Shown: positions 1-8,066 of the stretch, in pieces
How positions within the stretch are numbered: the first letter of the stretch is position 1
Layout of the letters: the number at the start of each line of letters is the position of its first letter
Origin: Chryseobacterium sp. Leaf201
GTDB taxonomy: Bacteria; Bacteroidota; Bacteroidia; Flavobacteriales; Weeksellaceae
Length of the DNA: 64,000 nucleotides
NCBI RefSeq assembly: GCF_001421435.1
Contig: NZ_LMKA01000134.1
Span: forward strand, 1 to 64,000
Direction: 5' to 3'
Notes under the pieces: model-generated
Database searches by the model: none
The model's input: the letters and a program-made list of their open reading frames with translations, nothing else
What the model was told of the DNA's origin: nothing
Translations under genes and position numbers: made by a program

Positions 1-12
1 ACCGCTGATGCA

Positions 13-26
13 GTCCAGAACTGGAC
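13..26. repeat. short perfect hairpin beside the IS110 transposase 3' end
   Basis: GTCCAG and CTGGAC form a 6-bp stem around AA, about 20 bases beyond the transposase stop codon. IS110-type elements lack ordinary terminal inverted repeats, so this may mark the right end of the element or belong to the flank. The window starts too close to decide. Confidence 0.35.
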
Positions 27-45
27 ACAGTCGTCACTTCGATTT

Positions 46-1023
46 CTATGACATATGCAACTTATTTTCATAGACAGAATTGTTTTTTATTAGGGCATAA
101 ACTCTATGGATGATTTTATTTCTAATTGCATTCAATACAGACATCTTATTCTTTCCCTCCAAAACTTTTCTTTGAAAATATAAAGCAAGATCATTTTTCA
201 ATCTTATAGAACTCAAAGCAGCTAAATGTAAAATCTTTTTTAATTCCTTATCAGCCATCGTAGAGACTCGGGGTTTGTAATAGATTGATGAACCCGATCG
301 ATGATCAAACGGAACCACTCCTGAGTAGCAGGCCATCTTTCTTGCCGATTGAATCTCTGTAAATCCATTCGTCTTAACAATGAACATCGTGGCTAATACT
401 TTTCCAACACCCGGAACAGTCTGTATTCTTTCATATTGGTCCCTTAGTTCTATGTTCGATTCAATAATTTCTACAATTTTTTTCTCAATTGTTTTAATCT
501 GTTTATCTAAAAGTAAAATTAACTGCTTGTTAAGTTTTACAGTTTCTTTATCTGTATGGTTTTTAAGAAAGCTTAAATCTTTCATCTGCCTTGATAAACC
601 TGCTCTTATTTTCACTCTGTGCCTGCGCTCAGTATTAAGTAAGCTTATCTTTTGAATATCTGAAGATTTAGAAATCCAGGGCTCTAGATCCATGTGGTTT
701 TTCTCCAAAAAAACACAGATTCTCTGACTGTCAAGTTTATCATTTTTACCCCTTAAAAGACCAATGCTTTTCTTTAAATGAAGCGGATTGATAACAAAAA
801 CCAACAGATCCATATTACTTAAAACTTCGTAAAGTTCAAAATTATACCGACCTGTATTCTCCATCCCTACAACGGTATTTGCATTATTGGGGAAGCTTTT
901 GAAAAACTTTTTGATAGCTTTCGAAGTATTCTCAATTTGATAGTGCTGTGTCTTACAATATCCTTTAACGAAAATATCCAGAGTTAGTTTGCTGATGTCA
1001 ATTCCAATAAAAACTTTTTCCAT
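46..1023 (-). CDS. IS110-family transposase
   Basis: Transposase/recombinase of the IS110 family (325 aa, usual length), which moves DNA through a RuvC-like DEDD domain plus a C-terminal serine domain guided by a structured RNA from the element's non-coding end. The N-terminal DEDD domain is visible: GIDISK at residues 7-12, GMENTGRY near 53-60 and GKNDKLDSQR near 92-101. The C-terminal Transposase_20 part begins at TVPGVGKVLAT (about 204) and continues through CYSGVVPFDHRSGSS, which carries the conserved serines. No frameshift or internal stop is present, so it looks intact. It ends with TAG 45 bases from the window edge, so the full right end may be cut. Its upstream (right) side carries an unusual 100-bp tandem duplication. 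Confidence 0.93.
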   Translation of the reverse strand: MEKVFIGIDISKLTLDIFVKGYCKTQHYQIENTSKAIKKFFKSFPNNANTVVGMENTGRYNFELYEVLSNMDLLVFVINPLHLKKSIGLLRGKNDKLDSQRICVFLEKNHMDLEPWISKSSDIQKISLLNTERRHRVKIRAGLSRQMKDLSFLKNHTDKETVKLNKQLILLLDKQIKTIEKKIVEIIESNIELRDQYERIQTVPGVGKVLATMFIVKTNGFTEIQSARKMACYSGVVPFDHRSGSSIYYKPRVSTMADKELKKILHLAALSSIRLKNDLALYFQRKVLEGKNKMSVLNAIRNKIIHRVYALIKNNSVYENKLHMS

Positions 1024-1134
1024 AAATTTGTTTTGATTAATTGAAAGAGAAACTTATCATCATCTCAACTCCTTAATAATGGGCTCCAATCCCGAATTTC
1101 TATCTGAGTTTTTGATAAGAAAGTGTTTAAGTCT
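1024..1134 (-). other. transposase 5' leader, candidate guide (bridge/seek) RNA region
   Basis: Non-coding stretch directly upstream of the IS110 transposase. In the IS110 group the long non-coding end next to the transposase start encodes the guide RNA. A 12-bp inverted repeat (AAAGTGTTTAAG at 1120-1131, CTTAAACACTTT at 1176-1187) spans its outer boundary. That an RNA is made here is inference from the family; no RNA fold was computed. Confidence 0.35.
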
Positions 1135-1334
1135 TAATCGAAGTATGAGTTGTACTCGGAGTAATTATTAGTTTACTTAAACACTTTTCTCTTCATAATA
1201 AAAATATCATTTTCTTTTTACAAATCTAAAGGAGTAATCGAAGTATGAGTTGTACTCGGAGTAATTATTAGTTTACTTAAACACTTTTCTCTTCATAATA
1301 AAAATATCATTTTCTTTTTACAAATCTAAAGGAG
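1135..1334. repeat. two perfect 100-bp tandem repeats upstream of the IS110 transposase
   Basis: Positions 1135-1234 and 1235-1334 read identically, base for base, with TAA continuing at 1335-1337. Each unit begins TAATCGAAGTATGAGTTG and ends ACAAATCTAAAGGAG. Each also contains the CTTAAACACTTT arm (1176-1187 and 1276-1287) that can pair with 1120-1131. A perfect duplication implies a recent event or an assembly artefact. It lies where the left end of the IS110 element and its guide RNA would be expected. Confidence 0.95.
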
Positions 1335-1399
1335 TAACGAAGCAAAGCGAAGTGTATCGAGAAGTTATTGATTAAACATAATTTTGGTTTGCCATTCAC

Positions 1400-1444
1400 C
1401 GGTTCTCGATACAGAATTCTTTCAGAATTCTACTCGAACTGACG
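1400..1444. repeat. REP-like palindromic repeat, copy 1
   Basis: Reads CGGTTCTCGATAC, then AGAATTCT-TTC-AGAATTCT (8-bp stem, 3-base loop), then ACTCGAACTGACG. TCGA occurs on both sides of the stem. The same element recurs at 1831-1876 and 2258-2302. Dispersed palindromes of this kind are common in Chryseobacterium intergenic DNA. Confidence 0.8.
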
Positions 1445-1876
1445 GCTACGGTTCATCGATCGACAGGATTGTTGTTTGGTCTTAAATGAAACTGACCATT
1501 AAACTTTCAGCGTTAAGCAAATTGAATGAGGATGGCCATCAAAAAAAGTTTTATGTCCGAAGCGCGGCTATAATAGTGATCAACAGACCTATATTAAATC
1601 CGCGCAAGTTTAAACTTTTTAGCGTAGGCTCAATTTGTAGCGTTAAGAAAGTTTTGGGTCTTGAACTTTTGATTCTTTTGTTTCAAGACAAAAGAATATA
1701 TAAATTAACACCAACTTCTCAATACAATTTTTCTTCGAAAAATCACTGAAGAGACGGTGGTAGCTCATCAATCAACGGGATTAGCTTATCTGGAAGTATC
1801 TGATTAACATGCTTGCGGTTTGTCGTTCACCGGTTCTCGATACAGAATTCTTTTCAGAATTCTACTCGAACGGACG
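1445..1876. repeat. ~427-bp intergenic repeat unit, copy A
   Basis: Imperfect tandem copy of 1877-2302: landmarks such as AAACTTTCAGCGTTAAGCAA recur at an offset of 426-427 bases, with scattered substitutions and small indels. It includes a REP-like palindrome at its end (1831-1876). A short open frame in each copy encodes similar peptides with ILNPRKFKLFS and KKVLGLELL, but there is no convincing start or family, so I treat it as non-coding repeat DNA. The internal TTTTGTTTCAAGACAAAAGAA is itself a small dyad. Confidence 0.85.
1831..1876. repeat. REP-like palindromic repeat, copy 2
   Basis: Same element as 1400-1444, with one extra T in the loop (AGAATTCT-TTTC-AGAATTCT) and CGGACG instead of CTGACG at the end. 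The stem is unchanged. Confidence 0.8.
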
Positions 1877-2302
1877 TCTGCGGTTCATCAATCGACCGTA
1901 TTGTTGTTTGGACTTAAATGACCATTAAACTTTCAGCGTTAAGCAAATTGAAAGATCGGGCCGCCAAAAAAAGTTTTATGTCCGAAGCGCGGCGGTAATA
2001 GTGATCAACATATCTATATTAAATCCGCGCAAGTTTAAACTTTTCAGCGCAGGCTCAATTTGCAGCGTTAAGAAAGTTTTGGGTCTTGAACTTTTGGTTC
2101 TTTTGTTTCAAGACAAAAGAATATGTGAATTAATAACACCAACTTCTCGATACATTTTTCTTAGAAAAATCACTGAAGAGGCGGTGGTAGCCCATCAATC
2201 AACGGGATTAGCTTATCTGGAAGTATCTGATTAACATGCTTGCGGTTTGTCGTTCACCGGTTCTCGATACAGAATTCTTTCAGAATTCTACTCGAACTGA
2301 CG
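1877..2302. repeat. ~427-bp intergenic repeat unit, copy B
   Basis: Second copy of the unit described for 1445-1876. The copies differ at many single positions, so the duplication is older than the perfect 100-bp one at 1135-1334. It ends with the third REP-like palindrome. No protein function is recognised on either strand. Confidence 0.85.
2258..2302. repeat. REP-like palindromic repeat, copy 3
   Basis: Matches copy 1 through the palindrome (CGGTTCTCGATAC, AGAATTCT-TTC-AGAATTCT, ACTCGAACTGACG). It closes the tandem repeat block. Confidence 0.8.
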
Positions 2303-2379
2303 TTAGCCGTTATCAACTTATCCAGGCTGACGCAATAAACCAGTTAAGTACATAAAACATACATTTCAGCAGGAGACCA

Positions 2380-2832
<453 letters not shown>

Positions 2833-3021
2833 TCATACATTTGAATTGAAAGACTATTTTGCAAGTGATTAAATAAGTTTCTCCCAAAAACAATGATCAG
2901 CTTCCTGAATATTATCCAATGCATTCCCGAAGATGATCAATTGAACGAAAGGTACAACTTTGCGGGCTGTGCAGCGGTCTGGTTCCGGCCTTCCATTATT
3001 TTTCCTGATTTGCGCCACCAT

Positions 3022-3228
3022 ATGATCATCCGGTTCAGCATTACAACCCTCATCACCTTTTTCATCTTCGGCATCGACAAATGAAGAACCGTAAAACACA
3101 AGAGGAGAATTCCTGAAGCTTATCTGCTGACATTTACTTTTATGGGCGGAACCGCCGGGGCCATTTTTGGGATGCTCGCTTTCAGGCATAAAATTTCAAA
3201 GAAATCATTTTTACTGAAAACAGGTTGA
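3022..3228 (+). pseudogene. DUF1294 membrane protein broken by an in-frame TGA
   Basis: From ATG 3022 the frame reads MIIRFSITTLITFFIFGIDK, then TGA at 3082-3084, then RTVKHKRRIPE, AYLLTFTFMGGTAGAIFG and MLAFRHKISKKSFLL up to a stop at 3226-3228. This is the DUF1294 pattern: a first helix ending in G-x-D-K, a basic patch with RRIPE, then a Gly-rich helix GG-x-x-GA-x-x-GM and FRHK-x-x-K. The single TGA splits an otherwise continuous gene of about 68 codons. The frame stays open upstream to 2893, but that part does not resemble the family. A sequencing error is possible; otherwise it is a recent pseudogene. Confidence 0.75.
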
Positions 3229-3483
3229 GTTGTCCTGATTCAGGTCGTTATGCTTTACTTTTTGAGCCGGGACTTTCCGGGACGGTTATAATTGAATAAC
3301 GCTTAACCGCTGATGCCTGCGGCGTTTTCATTTAAATATTAGCTTTTCTATCCTGATTTTTTCCTGTAAAACACAGGCTTATTGCTCGGTATACGGATGG
3401 CTGAAAAGTGTGGTGTTTTAAAATGCTCATTATGAATTTGTTAATAAATAAAACTTCATGGTGAGTTTTTAATTAAAAATCAC

Positions 3484-3491
3484 TATTTTTG
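3484..3491 (+). promoter_or_regulatory. -7 box (TATTTTTG) for typA
   Basis: TAnnTTTG match 18 bases upstream of the typA start. The -33 region is A/T rich without an obvious TTG. Confidence 0.55.
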
Positions 3492-3509
3492 CACCCGTAA
3501 AAATCTTTT

Positions 3510-5315
3510 ATGCAAAACATTAGAAATATTGCGATTATCGCACACGTTGACCACGGGAAGACGACTTTGGTTGACAAAATCATCCACGCTACCAATATTT
3601 TCAGAGAAAATCAGGAGAGTGGGGAATTAATTATGGATAACAATGATCTTGAAAGAGAAAGAGGGATCACGATCTTATCCAAGAATATTTCTGTTACTTA
3701 TAAAGGCACGAAAATTAACGTAATCGATACACCCGGTCACGCCGATTTCGGTGGTGAGGTAGAAAGAGTATTGAAAATGGCAGACGGGGTTATTTTGTTG
3801 GTGGATGCCTTTGAAGGACCAATGCCGCAGACAAGATTCGTGCTTCAGAAAGCACTGGAATTAGGATTAAGACCATTAGTGGTAATCAATAAAGTAGACA
3901 AGCCGAACTGCCGTCCGGACGAAGTTCACGATCAGGTATTTGACCTGTTCTTCAACCTTGAGGCTACCGAAGAGCAACTGGATTTCCCTACGTTCTACGG
4001 TTCTTCAAAACAGGGCTGGTTCAACACTTCCCTTGAGCAGACTGAAGATATTTTCCCGTTACTTGACGGTATCTTACAGTATGTTCCTGCTCCTAAAGTA
4101 GCTGAAGGGCCGCTTCAGATGCAGATTGTTTCTCTGGATTTCTCTTCTTTCCTAGGAAGAATTGCAATCGGGAAAGTAATCAGAGGGGAGATCAAAGAAT
4201 CCCAGTGGATCGGACTTGCACAGGCAGACGGAAAAATCGTAAAAGGAAAAGTAAAGGAATTATACGTTTTCGAAGGATTAGGAAAGAAAAAAGTAACCGA
4301 AGTTAAAGCCGGGGATATCTGTGCCGTAGTTGGTTTTGATGCCTTCCAGATCGGAGATTCATTCGTAGACCTTGAAAACCCTGAGCCGTTGCCGAGAACA
4401 GCGATTGACGAGCCTACGCTGAACATGACATTCTCCATCAACAATTCACCATTCTTCGGAAAAGACGGTAAATATGTAACGTCTAATCACCTGAAAGAAA
4501 GACTGACGAAAGAATTGGAGAAAAACTTAGCATTAAGAGTTGAGCAGACCGATGATGCCAACACATTCCTTGTTTTCGGTAGAGGTATTCTTCACTTATC
4601 CGTTTTAATTGAAACGATGAGAAGAGAAGGGTATGAAATGACGATCGGTCAGCCGCAGGTAATCCTTAGAGAGATCGACGGTGAGAAATGTGAGCCTTAC
4701 GAATCTTTGGTAGTGGACGTTCCTGAAGAATTTGCTTCAAGGGTAATCGATTTGGCTACGCAGAGAAAAGGGGACCTTCACATCATGGAAACCAAAGGGG
4801 AAATGCAGCACATGGAATTTGAAATTCCTTCAAGAGGTCTGATCGGATTACGTTCTCAGATGCTTACAGCGACTGCAGGTGAAGCCATCATGGCGCACCG
4901 TTTCACAGAATACAAGCCTTTCAAAGGAGCAATTCCGGGAAGAAACAACGGGGTATTGATCAGCAAGACCCAGGGGCCTGCTACAGAATATTCTATCGCT
5001 AAGCTTCAGGACAGAGGGAAGTTCTTTGTGGATCCGGGTGAGGAAATCTACGCCGGGATGATCATCGGGGAACAGAACAAGCCTGGTGACCTGGTGGTAA
5101 ACATCGTGGAAGCAAAACAGCTGAACAACATGAGGGCTTCCGGAAAAGATAAAGATACCGGTGTAGCGCCTAAAATCCTATTCTCTCTGGAAGAATGTAT
5201 GGAATACATCCAGGGTGATGAAGCCATCGAGGTAACCCCGAACTTCATCCGTATGAGAAAGAAAGTACTTTCTGAAGAAGAAAGAAAAAGAACGGAAAGA
5301 TCTGCAAAAGCATAA
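3510..5315 (+). CDS. typA: ribosome-binding translational GTPase TypA/BipA
   Basis: TypA/BipA is an EF-G-like GTPase that binds the ribosome and supports 50S assembly and stress adaptation. At 601 aa it has the family length. Visible G motifs: AHVDHGKTT (11-19, P-loop), RERGITI (switch I, about 49-55), DTPGHADF (about 73-80) and NKVDK (about 127-131). These are followed by the beta-barrel domain II, EF-G-like domains III and V and the BipA-specific C-terminal domain ([35 protein letters not shown]). The gene is monocistronic, with a -7 box upstream and a strong terminator at 5386-5417. Confidence 0.98.
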   Translation: MQNIRNIAIIAHVDHGKTTLVDKIIHATNIFRENQESGELIMDNNDLERERGITILSKNISVTYKGTKINVIDTPGHADFGGEVERVLKMADGVILLVDAFEGPMPQTRFVLQKALELGLRPLVVINKVDKPNCRPDEVHDQVFDLFFNLEATEEQLDFPTFYGSSKQGWFNTSLEQTEDIFPLLDGILQYVPAPKVAEGPLQMQIVSLDFSSFLGRIAIGKVIRGEIKESQWIGLAQADGKIVKGKVKELYVFEGLGKKKVTEVKAGDICAVVGFDAFQIGDSFVDLENPEPLPRTAIDEPTLNMTFSINNSPFFGKDGKYVTSNHLKERLTKELEKNLALRVEQTDDANTFLVFGRGILHLSVLIETMRREGYEMTIGQPQVILREIDGEKCEPYESLVVDVPEEFASRVIDLATQRKGDLHIMETKGEMQHMEFEIPSRGLIGLRSQMLTATAGEAIMAHRFTEYKPFKGAIPGRNNGVLISKTQGPATEYSIAKLQDRGKFFVDPGEEIYAGMIIGEQNKPGDLVVNIVEAKQLNNMRASGKDKDTGVAPKILFSLEECMEYIQGDEAIEVTPNFIRMRKKVLSEEERKRTERSAKA

Positions 5316-5385
5316 TCAACCATCCCGTAATTAAAATATACGGTTCTCTGCAGCAGGTATGCTGACGGGGATTGTTGACCATATC

Positions 5386-5417
5386 AACCTTCCGGCTCTG
5401 TGCCGGAAGGTTTTTTT
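5386..5417 (+). terminator. rho-independent terminator of typA
   Basis: An 11-bp stem AACCTTCCGGC/GCCGGAAGGTT with a 5-base loop, followed by a T run. It lies 70 bases after the typA stop. Confidence 0.9.
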
Positions 5418-5522
5418 ATGCAGGTTATCAGAAGGCTGTACTTTGCTTTGTATTTCTTGAATACAGTTTTTAATAACTGAGGTATTCAGATTCATAACAG
5501 CTTAAAGTCCGGACATGATTAC

Positions 5523-5560
5523 AAAAAAAAGCAGGAACCAAAACAGTTCCTGCTTTTCAA
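5523..5560 (-). terminator. terminator of the minus-strand secreted-protein pair
   Basis: Stem AAAAGCAGGAAC/GTTCCTGCTTTT at 5527-5557. On the minus strand it is followed by a T run, just after the stop codon at 5586. Confidence 0.85.
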
Positions 5561-5585
5561 TATATTTATTTCTGATTATTTATAT

Positions 5586-6143
5586 CTATTTGCTCCAGAA
5601 AGTCCATTCCCTGCCGTTGTATACGGCAAGCTGGTTATTGGAGGTAACATACACCACCATTCCGGCACTAGGGTTGACAATGTCGCGGTAGGAGTTGACC
5701 CTGGGCAATACCATCGCTTTATTCGTGTCAGCCAGCACCAGGATGCCGTTGGTGGTATCAGCAGGGGTTCCGCCGATCCGCGTCCCGGCCGTACTGATTT
5801 CCGGATCAGGATCAGCGATATTAGGCACAGCAGGCGTTCCGGCGCCGTTGGAAAGGTCAATCCACCCCGATACAGCTGTTGCATCTGCCGCTGTTCCGAT
5901 GCCGTATTTCAGTTTCTGGTCTGAACTGTCGAAGATCAGTGTTCCGGGTACAGGCGCTGCAAGTGCTGCCGTATTGGTTACCCACGGCAAGATCATTCCT
6001 TTGGTTCCGCCTGTGGCATTTCCGAACTCTATGGATACAAATTCATTGGCAGGAGAGGCGGACGGATTGGTTTTACCCACCGTAATCTGTCCGGAAAGCA
6101 GTGCTGCCGCACATGCTGCTGTTGCAGTTATAATTTTTTTCAT
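5586..6143 (-). CDS. secreted flavobacterial hypothetical protein
   Basis: 185-aa exported protein beginning with a signal peptide (MKKIITATAACAAALLSGQ). The mature part has the NPSASPANEFVSIEFGN and KGMILPWV pattern, two 'PGTLIFDSSDQKLKYG / AGMVVYVTSNNQLAVYNG' segments and a final NGREWTFWSK. Proteins with 'G-ghvlP' and 'pGml-yd-t-k-l-YNG-W' segments are frequent in flavobacteria as surface or tail-fibre-like proteins; the function is unknown. The start codon is 6 bases from the stop of the lectin-like gene upstream, whose C-terminus has the same motif (GMMVFDTTLNCLKLYDGSSWNCY), so the two are very probably co-transcribed and related in structure. Confidence 0.75.
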   Translation of the reverse strand: MKKIITATAACAAALLSGQITVGKTNPSASPANEFVSIEFGNATGGTKGMILPWVTNTAALAAPVPGTLIFDSSDQKLKYGIGTAADATAVSGWIDLSNGAGTPAVPNIADPDPEISTAGTRIGGTPADTTNGILVLADTNKAMVLPRVNSYRDIVNPSAGMVVYVTSNNQLAVYNGREWTFWSK

Positions 6144-6149
6144 AATGGT

Positions 6150-7646
6150 TTATTGGTTAAAGTCGTCACAGGTCTGGTTCGTATAGCAGTTCCATGAAGA
6201 ACCGTCGTAAAGTTTCAGGCAGTTCAGGGTGGTATCAAACACCATCATTCCGGCTACCGGTACTGCAATGGCAGAAATCTGTGCGGTGGTCAGCCTGTTG
6301 ATGACCAGGCCTTTGGTCTTGGCATCCAGAGCAGCATAAGCCCCGTTCATTTTCATCGGCCAGTTGCCGCTGTTGATTCCCGCTCTACCCAATGACGTAA
6401 TCCCGAAAGTAGTCGGTGCTGCCGTTCCGATGGTATTGGCAGGACGGAAGCAACGGTTACATTCAGGATCTCCCTGGGCGATCAGCTTGCTGGTTCCGAT
6501 GTCCTGACCGACCGTCATGGCCGGAGAACTCATCACACCCGCTGCATTATTGGGGTTTGAGACTGCATTGTAATTGTTTCCGGCACCGTTGACCAATTGT
6601 GGGATACCGTTGGCATTTGCCGAAGTACTGATCACCTGTGAAGGCGTTCCCGGAGAGGAACCGTCAAAAGTTACCTTAATCTGTCCCCGGTAAGCATAGT
6701 TGGGATCCGTAGCAGCGAGGGTAAGCGGATGCACATGGTTGTAACGGACACCGGCACTGCCTTCCAGCGCATCCGGGCAGCCATCCTTATCAGAATCGGT
6801 ATCCAAACGGTCTACCACTCCGTCATCATCAGTATCCAGGTCTACCGGAAGCTGGGAGCATACATTGGTAAACCGGATGCTCTGCTCGTTAACAGCGCCT
6901 CCCGTTGAAGCCGTATAGCCGAAATAAACTTTGCTTGCCCCTCCGAAATAGCTCGTTATCGGGGTAGCGTCAGGGAAGGTATAAGACCCCGCGAGAACTC
7001 CGCTGACCGTATAGGAAAGTGTTTTTGAAGGAAAATCCCAGGTTACGACAACCGTATGCCATGCGCCATCCTCAAGGTTACCCAGGTCTACAGCGGTTGT
7101 CAGCATTCCGTTGACCTGGTCGGCTGAAGTCCAGATCTGCCCGTGATCATTGGAGATATCACCCAGGACCGGCCCGTTGTCATACGTGTCGATTTCAAGT
7201 ACAATTCCGTTGGCGATGCCCTGGGCACCGATTCCCTGGCCTGCACCTCCCGCTGCATCAACACCGTCAGGGGAATTCTGAAATACCGTAGCCAGTCCGT
7301 CGGCCCCGTTGTCATCCGTTCCCAGATAAGCATCATACGTCAGGACAAAACTCCTGGCAAAATTTACTTTTCCGTAGGTCCATGCCTGGCCGGACTGGTA
7401 ATTGGTGGCAGCAGTGATACGGATTTCCTCGTTATTGATCTGGACTGCGCTTCCGTCAAGTTTGAAAATATCAGAAATTTCAGCATTCAGGCCCCGTTCA
7501 ACACAGTCCGGAATGCCGTCATTATCGTCATCAAGGTCTATCGAATTGGGGATGCCGTCTCCGTCAGAATCCAGGGTTTGTGCATGGAGTGAAAAACCTG
7601 ATATCATTAATAATATCGTGCATAAAGATTTAAATTTTAAAGTCAT
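6150..7646 (-). CDS. secreted L-type lectin-like protein with Ca-binding repeats
   Basis: 498-aa exported protein. A signal peptide (MTLKFKSLCTILLMISGFSLHAQ) is followed by thrombospondin type-3-like Asp repeats DSDGDGIPNSIDLDDDNDGIPD (about 27-48). Residues about 55-265 look like a legume/L-type lectin domain: AWTYGKVNFARSFVLTYDAYLG, DGLATVFQN, GIVLEIDTYDNG, DGAWHTVVVTWD, SKVYFGYTAST. A second Asp-rich repeat (DLDTDDDGVVDRLDTDSDKDGCPD) follows, then a C-terminal region sharing the NRLTTAQISAI...GMMVFD pattern with the next gene. It probably binds sugar at the cell surface. No T9SS sorting domain is recognisable at its end, and the export route is unclear. Confidence 0.82.
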   Translation of the reverse strand: MTLKFKSLCTILLMISGFSLHAQTLDSDGDGIPNSIDLDDDNDGIPDCVERGLNAEISDIFKLDGSAVQINNEEIRITAATNYQSGQAWTYGKVNFARSFVLTYDAYLGTDDNGADGLATVFQNSPDGVDAAGGAGQGIGAQGIANGIVLEIDTYDNGPVLGDISNDHGQIWTSADQVNGMLTTAVDLGNLEDGAWHTVVVTWDFPSKTLSYTVSGVLAGSYTFPDATPITSYFGGASKVYFGYTASTGGAVNEQSIRFTNVCSQLPVDLDTDDDGVVDRLDTDSDKDGCPDALEGSAGVRYNHVHPLTLAATDPNYAYRGQIKVTFDGSSPGTPSQVISTSANANGIPQLVNGAGNNYNAVSNPNNAAGVMSSPAMTVGQDIGTSKLIAQGDPECNRCFRPANTIGTAAPTTFGITSLGRAGINSGNWPMKMNGAYAALDAKTKGLVINRLTTAQISAIAVPVAGMMVFDTTLNCLKLYDGSSWNCYTNQTCDDFNQ

Positions 7647-8066
7647 ATTAACTGATTTGATTAAATTTTTTCTCGGTGCAAAAGTATTGTTTAAATTATA
7701 GACCGGGTTATATTATTATCCTGAAAATGTATCTGTTTAACAGGCAGGACAATAAATTGTTGTATCAGAGAACAGGTATGGATCAGTGAAAACCGGCGAC
7801 TTGTTTAAAAAGGTAAATTGTGAGTATCCATAAGCCTGAGGTGAAGCTCCCAAAATCCGTACAGTGGATTGATATCAGCTTCCGATCAGTAGATGCAGGC
7901 AGGATTATCAGGAGGCTCAACCATATTCTGAACTGAATATCCTACAAATTATTTATTTATCCACCATCGGGATACATCAGGATTTTCCTGATTTTAAATG
8001 TTTCATATAAAAGCAAAAGAGAAACATTCACAGCAACTGCGGCTGAATTTTTGTATAAAATCAAGC
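7647..8066. other. intergenic region between divergent genes
   Basis: About 420 bases. The only supported element is the -7 box for the minus-strand lectin gene at 7679-7686. A short frame from 7998 runs into the M23 gene but is better read as 5' leader. No repeat, RNA gene or dyad stood out. Confidence 0.6.
7679..7686 (-). promoter_or_regulatory. -7 box (TACTTTTG) for the lectin-like operon
   Basis: Perfect TAnnTTTG on the minus strand, 32 bases upstream of the start at 7646. The -33 region has no clear TTG. Confidence 0.55.

Noticed and set aside
1135..1334. CRISPR-like direct repeat
   Set aside because: There are only two adjoining 100-bp units, with no spacers and no cas genes.
1486..2234. 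Two similar short frames (87 and 77 codons) in the tandem repeat
   Set aside because: They lie inside a repeat, differ in length and start, and show no family. More likely non-coding repeat DNA; kept as repeat features.
2869..3189. Minus-strand frame of 106 codons
   Set aside because: Antisense to the DUF1294 remnant, which matches its family well; no promoter or domain on the minus strand.
7998..8066. Extended N-terminus for the M23 lipoprotein from ATG 7998
   Set aside because: The extra 23 residues would precede a complete lipoprotein signal peptide, so the start at 8067 is preferred.
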